Below are positions 57,259 to 64,000 of a DNA stretch of 64,000 bases, in pieces; the first letter of the stretch is position 1, and every line of letters begins with the position of its first letter. Position numbers and translations under genes: made by a program. Source of the DNA: Ruegeria discodermiae (GTDB taxonomy: Bacteria; Pseudomonadota; Alphaproteobacteria; Rhodobacterales; Rhodobacteraceae); NCBI RefSeq assembly GCF_030758345.1, contig NZ_JAVAMO010000001.1, positions 1,116,001 through 1,180,000 on the forward strand, written 5' to 3'. The notes below the pieces were generated by a model. The model did not search any database and was not told the origin of the DNA. It was given only the letters and a program-made list of their open reading frames with translations.

Positions 57259-57507
57259 ATGAGCAACGTCGCCATTCCCGCCAGGCTGCCCTTCTGGCAG
57301 CGCCTGTTCTTTGCCATCCCGGTTCTGGGATGGATGGCCAAAGAGGTCGCCTATGGCGATCCCGAGAACATTTGGTACGCGATCATTGCGGGTGTCAGCG
57401 CCTGGGGCTGCGCGATCCTGCTGTTTGGTTTGCCCGGTCTCTACCTGCCGGCGCTGGCCATGGTCCCCGTCATCTGGTTCATCCTGATCCTGATCACGCT
57501 GGGCTGA
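57259..57507 (+). CDS. Small inner-membrane protein
   Basis: An 82-residue product: an amphipathic start (MSNVAIPARLPFWQRLFFAI), then two transmembrane helices (about residues 38-57 and 60-80). ATG 57259 is used since the earlier in-frame start has no ribosome site. Conserved-looking but of unknown function; 73 bases before the UbiH-like gene. Confidence 0.72.
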   Translation: MSNVAIPARLPFWQRLFFAIPVLGWMAKEVAYGDPENIWYAIIAGVSAWGCAILLFGLPGLYLPALAMVPVIWFILILITLG

Positions 57508-57580
57508 CCCGCGAGACAGGATGTCGCTTGGCCTCTTCCCATCGCTCGGATTACAGTCCGCGCGAATGGAGGGCAGCGAC

Positions 57581-58777
57581 ATGACCCAGACCTGTGACAT
57601 CCTGATTTCGGGCGGTGGCATTGCCGGGCTGACGGCGGCGGCGGCCTTTGGGACTGCCGGATTCGAGGTGATCTGCGTCGACCCCACGCCCCCGGTGACA
57701 GAGCGCGACGCGGCAGGTTCAGATCTGCGTACCACCGCGTTCCTGCAACCGGCACAGGCGCTGCTGGAGCAATGCGGCCTCTGGGCGCGGCTGTCGGATC
57801 ATGCCGCGGCACTTCAGATCATGCGGATCGTCGATGCGGGCGGCGAGGTATCTGAACCCCGCATCATCCGTGATTTCAACGCCGCCGATATCTCTGAGCA
57901 GCCCTTTGGCTGGAACCTGCCGAACTGGCTGCTGCGCCGCGAGATGACCCTGCGGCTGGATGAGTTGCCGACTGTCGATTTCCGCCCCGGCACCGGCACC
58001 AGCACGCTGTTCACCCGCACCAGCGAGGCGCGGGTGGGCCTGAGCGATGGCAGCCGTGTCCGCTGCAAGCTGGTGATCGCAGCAGACGGGCGCAACTCGC
58101 CCATGCGCGAGGCGGCAGGAATCGACGTGAAAACCACCCGCTACGGGCAGAAGGCGCTGGCCTTTGCCGTCACCCATCCAAAGCCGCATGACAACGTCTC
58201 GACTGAGATCCACCGCTCCGGCGGGCCGTTCACCATGGTGCCGCTGCCGGATTGGCAGGGATCGCCCTCCTCCGCGATTGTCTGGATGGAGCGGGGACCG
58301 ATCGCGCAAGACCTGCTTGCCCTGCCCGATGAGAAATTCGAGGCGGCGATGACCGAGCGATCCTGCGGCTTGCTCGGGGACCTAAAACTGGCCTCGCGCC
58401 GCACCATCTGGCCGATCATCAGCCAGTCGGCGACTCACCTGTCGGGGGAACGGATCGCTCTGATGGCCGAGGCGGCCCATGTGGTGCCGCCCATCGGCGC
58501 GCAGGGGCTCAACATGTCGCTCACCGATCTGCGCAGCCTGCTGGATCTGGCCGAGACGCATCGCGGCGATCTTGGCAATGCCGCCATGCTTGAGGCCTAT
58601 CACAAGGCCCGTATCCGCGATGTGGAATTGCGGGTTACGGGCATCGACCTGCTGAACCGCGCCTCAATGGTCGAGGCGCAGCCGCTGCGCGATGCCCGCG
58701 CGATGGGGCTGGACGCGCTTTACGCCCTCCCCGCCATGCGCCGCACGCTGATGCAGATGGGGCTGGGTGTGCGCTAA
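57581..58777 (+). CDS. UbiH/UbiF-family FAD-dependent hydroxylase
   Basis: A 398-residue flavin monooxygenase. The FAD-binding start is DILISGGGIAGLTAAAAFG (about residues 6-24), the middle motif is VIAADGRNSPMREAAGI, and the second FAD motif is GERIALMAEAAHVVPPIGAQ GLNMSL, with GLN contact. It likely hydroxylates the ubiquinone ring. The usual DG-DAAH sequence reads AEAAHV here. ATG 57581 follows ggagggcag. Confidence 0.88.
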   Translation: MTQTCDILISGGGIAGLTAAAAFGTAGFEVICVDPTPPVTERDAAGSDLRTTAFLQPAQALLEQCGLWARLSDHAAALQIMRIVDAGGEVSEPRIIRDFNAADISEQPFGWNLPNWLLRREMTLRLDELPTVDFRPGTGTSTLFTRTSEARVGLSDGSRVRCKLVIAADGRNSPMREAAGIDVKTTRYGQKALAFAVTHPKPHDNVSTEIHRSGGPFTMVPLPDWQGSPSSAIVWMERGPIAQDLLALPDEKFEAAMTERSCGLLGDLKLASRRTIWPIISQSATHLSGERIALMAEAAHVVPPIGAQGLNMSLTDLRSLLDLAETHRGDLGNAAMLEAYHKARIRDVELRVTGIDLLNRASMVEAQPLRDARAMGLDALYALPAMRRTLMQMGLGVR

Positions 58778-59901
58778 AGCACCTTGTCCAGCACCCGTTT
58801 CAGCCGCGCGATGGTGCCGTCCACATCATAGAGCTTGTCGAGCCCGAACAGGCCCAGCCGGAATGTGCTGAACCCTTCGGGCTCGTCACATTGCAGCGGC
58901 ACGCCCGCGGCGATCTGCATGCCTTCGGAGGCGAATTTCTTGCCGCTCTTGATATCGGGATCACCGGTATAGCTGACCACCACCCCCGGCGCGCCGAACC
59001 CGTCACCGGCCACCGAGGTCACGCCCTTGTCCTTGAGCATCGCCCGCACGCCATTGCCCAGCGCCCATTGCGCCTCGCGCAGTTTCTCAAAGCCATAGTC
59101 TCGGGTTTCAACCATCGTATCGCGGAACGCCTTCAGCGCGTCGGTCGGCATGGTGGCGTGATAGGCATGTCCGCCATTCTCATAGGCCGCCATGATCTCG
59201 CGCCATTTCTTCAGATCCACCGCGAAACTGTCCGACGTGGTCTCCTGCAAATGCTGTTCGGCCCGCTCCGACAGCATCACCAGCCCGGCGCAGGGCGAGG
59301 CGCTCCAGCCCTTTTGCGGGGCCGAGATCAGCACGTCGACACCGGTGGCTTTCATGTCGATCCAGATGCAGCCCGAGGCGATGCAATCCAGCACCATCAG
59401 CGCGCCCACCTCATGGGCGGCTGCCGCCAGCGCGGAGACGTAGTCATCCGGCAGGATTACCCCAGCCGAGGTTTCCACATGCGGGGCAAACACCACATCA
59501 GGCTTCTGCTCACGGATCGTAGCAACAACCTCTTCGATCGGTGCGGGCGCAAAGGGCGACGGGCTGGTATTGCCGGTCTGGCGTGCCTTCATCACCGTGG
59601 CGCTCGCCGTCAGCCCGCCGGTCTCGATGATCTGGCTCCAGCGATACGAGAACCAGCCATTGCGCACCACCAGCACATTGGCGCCGCGCGCAAACTGCCG
59701 CGCAACGGCCTCCATGCCATAAGTGCCGCCGCCAGGGATCACCGCCACGCCATCAGCATTATAAACCGATTTCAGCAGATCCGAGATGTCGCGCATCACC
59801 TGCTGAAAATCGGCAGACATATGGTTAAGCGAGCGGTCCGTGAAAACAACGGAGAATTCCTCCAGCCCGTTCGGGTCGACGCTATCAAGCAATGCAGGCA
59901 C
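58774..59901 (-). CDS. Class V aminotransferase, alanine-glyoxylate aminotransferase-like
   Basis: The 375-residue product is a PLP enzyme: VAVIPGGGTYGMEAVARQFA near the phosphate site, HVETSAGVILPDDYVSAL, LVLDCIASGCIWIDMKATGV region with the Asp under the ring, and VLISAPQKGWSASPCAG with the PLP Lys. Related enzymes use alanine, serine or aminophosphonates. It is divergent from a GntR/UTRA regulator, which probably controls it. Its last four bases overlap the UbiH-like gene's stop on the other strand. Confidence 0.85.
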   Translation of the reverse strand: MPALLDSVDPNGLEEFSVVFTDRSLNHMSADFQQVMRDISDLLKSVYNADGVAVIPGGGTYGMEAVARQFARGANVLVVRNGWFSYRWSQIIETGGLTASATVMKARQTGNTSPSPFAPAPIEEVVATIREQKPDVVFAPHVETSAGVILPDDYVSALAAAAHEVGALMVLDCIASGCIWIDMKATGVDVLISAPQKGWSASPCAGLVMLSERAEQHLQETTSDSFAVDLKKWREIMAAYENGGHAYHATMPTDALKAFRDTMVETRDYGFEKLREAQWALGNGVRAMLKDKGVTSVAGDGFGAPGVVVSYTGDPDIKSGKKFASEGMQIAAGVPLQCDEPEGFSTFRLGLFGLDKLYDVDGTIARLKRVLDKVL

Positions 59902-59935
59902 GGCAGCTATCCTTCTGATTTTGTCAGCCTTGTAG

Positions 59936-60055
59936 TTATCGGCTGATTGACGTTAGGGAAACCGGGAAACATGATAAGCAACCGGCCAATCCCACTTTCC
60001 CCTATCATCTTGGCAGCGGAAAAAATCTGACAAAAACGTCAAAATCAACCGATAA
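59936..60055. promoter_or_regulatory. Large inverted repeat in a divergent promoter region
   Basis: TTATCGGCTGATTGACGTTA (59936-59955) recurs in inverted form at 60034-60055 with a 2-base insertion and one change. The arms lie about 80 bases apart between the aminotransferase gene and the GntR/UTRA gene. Likely paired operator or promoter elements. Confidence 0.5.
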
Positions 60056-60164
60056 AAAGGGGCTTCCCCAACGGCATGACGCCAATTAGTGTCAATTTCA
60101 CTTTACACCATAAGATGTTTGCGAACAGATTAGCACACGCAAAGAAAGATAAGGTCGTAGCCAG

Positions 60165-60866
60165 TTGCAGGAACGTAAGAGAACCAGCTTTCAAGCGGTT
60201 CGCCAGTTGGTACAGAGCAGGATCGAAAAGGGTATTTGGCCGCAGGGCACATTGCTTCCCACCGAGTCGGAATTGGCAGAAGAATTCGGCTGCGCCCGCG
60301 CCACGGTGAACCGGGCCTTACGAGAACTCGCCGATGGCGGCTTTGTCGAACGCCGCCGCAAAAGTGGGACGCGGGTGACAACCGCACCCGTCAAGCTGGC
60401 GAAGTTCGAGATCGCGCTGGTGCGCAAAATGGTCGAAGAGCAGAACGCGGACTATCGCTATACGCTGGTCAACCGCTCGATCGATCCCGCACCAGCCTGG
60501 CTTAGCTCGCGGCTGGGCCTGCTGCCTGACCGCCGTGTCCTGCACGTGCTCTGCATGCATTATGCCAATAACCACCCCTTCCAGTTCGAGGAACGCTGGG
60601 TCAATCTGGACGTGGTGCCCGAGATCGAACAGGCCGATCTGTCGCAGGCCGGTCCGAATGAATGGCTGCTGGCCAATGTGCCCTTCACCGATGCCGAGAT
60701 GATCCTGTCCTCGGTCCCAGCGGATGCGCGGTTGGCCGAGTTTCTGGCGACCTCGGCGGGCACCTCGGTCATGCAGATCGAACGCACCACCTGGAAACAG
60801 GGCATTCCCGTCACCTTTGTGCGGATGACCCACCATCCGGGGTTTCAGGTCCGGGCGCGCTACTGA
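60165..60866 (+). CDS. GntR family regulator with UTRA domain
   Basis: A 233-residue product. The winged HTH is QLVQSRIEKGIWPQGTLLPT, ESELAEEFGCARATVNRALR; the UTRA ligand domain has DRRVLHVLCMHYANNHPFQF and ERWVNLDVVPEIEQADLSQ and ends PVTFVRMTHHPGFQVRARY, similar to HutC-type repressors. A TTG at 60165 is taken as start. It probably controls the divergent aminotransferase. Its last 56 bases overlap the convergent Lrp gene. Confidence 0.86.
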   Translation: MQERKRTSFQAVRQLVQSRIEKGIWPQGTLLPTESELAEEFGCARATVNRALRELADGGFVERRRKSGTRVTTAPVKLAKFEIALVRKMVEEQNADYRYTLVNRSIDPAPAWLSSRLGLLPDRRVLHVLCMHYANNHPFQFEERWVNLDVVPEIEQADLSQAGPNEWLLANVPFTDAEMILSSVPADARLAEFLATSAGTSVMQIERTTWKQGIPVTFVRMTHHPGFQVRARY

Positions 60867-61323
60867 CGCCGATCGGGCCGGGCAGTCGTTCTTCGCTCAG
60901 CAGAACATTTGCCTCGACATCGCCTGCCCCGGGCAGCGTCATGATCCGGCGGCGCAGCACCCGTTCGAAATCGGCCAGATCGCGCGCTACGACCCGCAGG
61001 CGATAATCATAAAGCCCCAGAACATGTTCCACGGTCTGCACTTCGGGGATTGCAGAGACCGCGCGCTCGAAATCCTCCAGGCTGACCTGACCCTTGCGCG
61101 CCAGCTTGACCCCCAGAAAAACCGTCACGCCAAACCCCAGCGCTTCGGCATTGAGCCGCAACCGGCGGCCCTTGATTGCGCCGCTGTCCTGCAACCGCTT
61201 GATGCGACGCCATGAAGCCGGCTGCGACAGCCCAAAGCGCCGCCCCAACGCGCCAGCGCTTTGGGTGGCATCCTGCGCCAGCGCCTGCAGCAACTTGCGA
61301 TCGATATCGTCCAACTCGATCAT
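60811..61323 (-). CDS. Lrp/AsnC family regulator (first of pair)
   Basis: A 170-residue product: HTH IDRKLLQALAQDATQSAGAL, GRRFGLSQPASWRRIKRLQD and the RAM ligand domain with VFLGVKLARKGQVSLEDFER, VQTVEHVLGLYDYRLRVVA. A non-conserved 20-residue tail is present. It overlaps the upstream Lrp gene by four bases (ATGA), so the two are translated together. Confidence 0.9.
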   Translation of the reverse strand: MIELDDIDRKLLQALAQDATQSAGALGRRFGLSQPASWRRIKRLQDSGAIKGRRLRLNAEALGFGVTVFLGVKLARKGQVSLEDFERAVSAIPEVQTVEHVLGLYDYRLRVVARDLADFERVLRRRIMTLPGAGDVEANVLLSEERLPGPIGVSSAPGPETPDGGSSAQR

Positions 61324-61775
61324 ACCGGCAGCGCCTCGTCCCGCTTCACCCGCGCGATATGCATCAGCGCCTCGATATCGGCGATATGCGGCAGGGTCAG
61401 AATACGGTCGCGATAGATCTGCTGGTAATGCGACATATCCCGCGCGATGACAGAGAGCCGCACATCGACCCGGCCCAGAAAGGTCTGGATCTCGATCACT
61501 TCGGGCACTTTGCGCGCCTGTGCGGTGAATTCATCAAAGGCCCGCGCCTGTGTCTTGTCCAGCGTCACCCGCAGCGACACCTCGACCGCATATCCCAGCG
61601 CCGCCCAATCGATGACCGCCTCCTGCCCCTGAATGATGCCGCTTGCCTCCATCTTCTCGATCCGTCGCCAGCAGACGCCCGAGGTAATCCGGCATCGCTC
61701 TGCCAGTTCAGAGGTCGACAGGCTGGGATCGGCCTGCAGATGGCGAAGGATGCGTCTGTCGATATCATCAAGCAT
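61320..61775 (-). CDS. Lrp/AsnC family regulator (second of pair)
   Basis: A 151-residue product: MLDDIDRRILRHLQADPSLS, TSELAERCRITSGVCWRRIE and a RAM domain with VSLRVTLDKTQARAFDEFTA and VIEIQTFLGRVDVRLSVIAR. Start at ATG 61775, four bases before the dyad at 61779. Divergent from ilvC, so probably amino-acid responsive. The two Lrp proteins may form hetero-oligomers. Confidence 0.9.
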   Translation of the reverse strand: MLDDIDRRILRHLQADPSLSTSELAERCRITSGVCWRRIEKMEASGIIQGQEAVIDWAALGYAVEVSLRVTLDKTQARAFDEFTAQARKVPEVIEIQTFLGRVDVRLSVIARDMSHYQQIYRDRILTLPHIADIEALMHIARVKRDEALPV

Positions 61776-61778
61776 GAA

Positions 61779-62930
<1,152 letters not shown>

Positions 62931-62956
62931 TCTCAGCCCCATATGCTGATTTTCAG

Positions 62957-62982
62957 ACGGGCGGGCCTATTGGTCCGCCCGT
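62957..62982 (+). terminator. Rho-independent-type hairpin after ilvC
   Basis: ACGGGCGGGCC and GGTCCGCCCGT pair around TATT (one G-T), followed by tctgttc. The T tail is short, so termination strength is uncertain. Confidence 0.65.
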
Positions 62983-63079
62983 TCTGTTCGTATCGCATGC
63001 TTCGACATAGAACGAACTATAGACAATTGACCACCATCCCATAGCAGTTCAGCATCCGCCAAACCCCACAGGAGCACAG

Positions 63080-63997
63080 ATGACCCAATCGCCCGAAATC
63101 ACCGCAAAAAGCTGGCTGATGGTCGCCACGCTGGGGTTGGTCTGGGGCGCGACCTTCATGGTGATCGAACTGGCCCTGCGCGGGATCACCCCGTTCTGGC
63201 TGGCCACAGCACGGATCGGCTTTGCAGCGCTTCTGACACTGGTGATCTGGCGTCTGATGGGCGGGCGGATCTGGTTGGGCGAAGGCACCGCCTGGGCGGC
63301 GCTTGCGGTGACCGGTCTGCTGAGCACCGCGCTGCCCTTCATGCTGCTCAGTTGGGGGCAGCAATATGTGACCAGCGGGTTCGCAGGCGTGTCGATGGCA
63401 GCGGTGGTGCTGATGGTGCTGCCGCTGGCACATGTCTTCGTTCCCGGAGAACGCATGACGCCGCGCCGGGTTTTGGGTTTTCTGATCGGCTTTGCCGGAG
63501 TGGTGGTTCTGATCGGCGGGCAGGCGTTTGACACCACCGGTGCTCGGCTGGAGGGCTGGGGCCGCCTCGCCTGCCTGTCGGCTGCTTGCTGTTATGCAAC
63601 CAGTTCGGTGATGATGCGCAAACTTCCCGCGATCGATCCTTACGCGCTGGCTACATTGCAACTGAGCATCGGGACCTGCATCGTCTTGCCCGCAGCCTTG
63701 CTGGTCGAAGGCCCACCGCCGCTGCCTTCCTCCGAAACCCTGTTCTATCTGGCCCTGCTGGGCCTTGTGCCGACGGCAGGCGCAAACCTGTTGCGCGTGC
63801 TGGTGATCCGCAGCGCGGGGCCTGTCTTCATGGGGCTGACGAACTATCAGGTACCGCTCTGGTCGGTGATCCTGGGGGCCGTCTTTCTGCACGAACCCCT
63901 GCCCCACAGTCTGCTGTTGGCAATGATCCTGATCCTTGGCGGTATGGGGCTCAGCCAGTATGGCGCGCTGAAACGGCTGTTCTTCGCTGGGCGTTAA
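63080..63997 (+). CDS. EamA/DMT-family membrane transporter
   Basis: The 305-residue product has ten transmembrane helices in two EamA repeats: LVWGATFMVIELALRGITP with WLATARIGFAALLTLV in the first, and CLSAACCYATSSVMMRKLPA with VPTAGANLLRVLVIRSAGPV in the second. The family exports amino acids, nucleotides or their analogues; the substrate is unknown. It ends just inside the right edge of the window. Confidence 0.87.
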   Translation: MTQSPEITAKSWLMVATLGLVWGATFMVIELALRGITPFWLATARIGFAALLTLVIWRLMGGRIWLGEGTAWAALAVTGLLSTALPFMLLSWGQQYVTSGFAGVSMAAVVLMVLPLAHVFVPGERMTPRRVLGFLIGFAGVVVLIGGQAFDTTGARLEGWGRLACLSAACCYATSSVMMRKLPAIDPYALATLQLSIGTCIVLPAALLVEGPPPLPSSETLFYLALLGLVPTAGANLLRVLVIRSAGPVFMGLTNYQVPLWSVILGAVFLHEPLPHSLLLAMILILGGMGLSQYGALKRLFFAGR

Positions 63998-64000
63998 GCC

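Noticed and set aside
58891-59946. 351-residue plus-strand frame opposite the aminotransferase
   Set aside because: Shadow of a gene with a complete PLP signature.

Overview
The window looks like a chromosome segment from a marine-type Rhodobacteraceae (Roseobacter-group) alphaproteobacterium. The housekeeping genes (dusA, lipB, ctaD, carA, a yqeY-like gene, ilvC with paired Lrp regulators), their high GC content and their protein sequences all fit that group, but the species cannot be named from this evidence. Coordinates 1-2343 and 42652-64000 are host DNA. Coordinates 2344-42651 are a complete-looking prophage of about 40.3 kb.

Prophage boundaries. The 3' end of an intact tRNA-Leu (anticodon GAG, 42634-42720, minus strand) lies in a 19-base sequence at 42633-42651, repeated exactly at 2344-2362. 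A tyrosine integrase (41528-42490) sits beside the tRNA, and an excisionase-like gene converges on it. The probable tRNA terminator was left at 2300-2342, on the far side of the phage.

Prophage layout from the right end: integrase and excisionase (41.3-42.5 kb); a rightward early operon of small overlapping genes (33.1-41.5 kb) with a Sak4-like recombination ATPase, an SSB, an HNH/YbcO-like nuclease and many zinc-ribbon or membrane mini-proteins; an immunity region (31.4-33.1 kb) with a carph-isopro Cro-like gene, a short repressor and repeated 17-base operators; a leftward replication and modification operon (26.5-30.8 kb) with two DNA methyltransferases, a PD-(D/E)XK-type nuclease, a DUF1376 protein and a DnaA-domain-IV protein; a probable late-control region (25.3-26.5 kb); and a leftward late operon (2.6-24.8 kb). 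The late operon encodes Sf6-type small terminase, large terminase, P22-type portal, scaffold, N4-gp56-type capsid, P22 gp4- and gp10-like tail accessory proteins, a collar fibre, ejection proteins, a virion lysozyme, fibres including a glycosidase-like tailspike with a ricin-type lectin domain, and an M15-endopeptidase lysis cassette. This describes a short-tailed (podovirus-like), P22-like mosaic phage.

Host DNA right of the prophage: a DsbA-like oxidoreductase, lipB, an MFS-type permease, a secreted protein, a HIT hydrolase, a cytochrome P460-like protein followed by ctaD (with an FNR-type box between them), a GNAT enzyme, a HCCA-isomerase-like protein, an orphan NHLP-type RiPP precursor (51032-51376), a DUF2244 protein, a YqeY-like protein, carA, an MshEN-glycosyltransferase fusion, a GntR/FCD regulator, a pyrimidine nucleotidase, a UbiH-like hydroxylase, a class V aminotransferase divergent from a GntR/UTRA regulator, two overlapping Lrp genes divergent from ilvC, and an EamA transporter. 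The RiPP precursor, which has no maturation enzyme in view, and the compact operator-controlled immunity region are the least ordinary parts.
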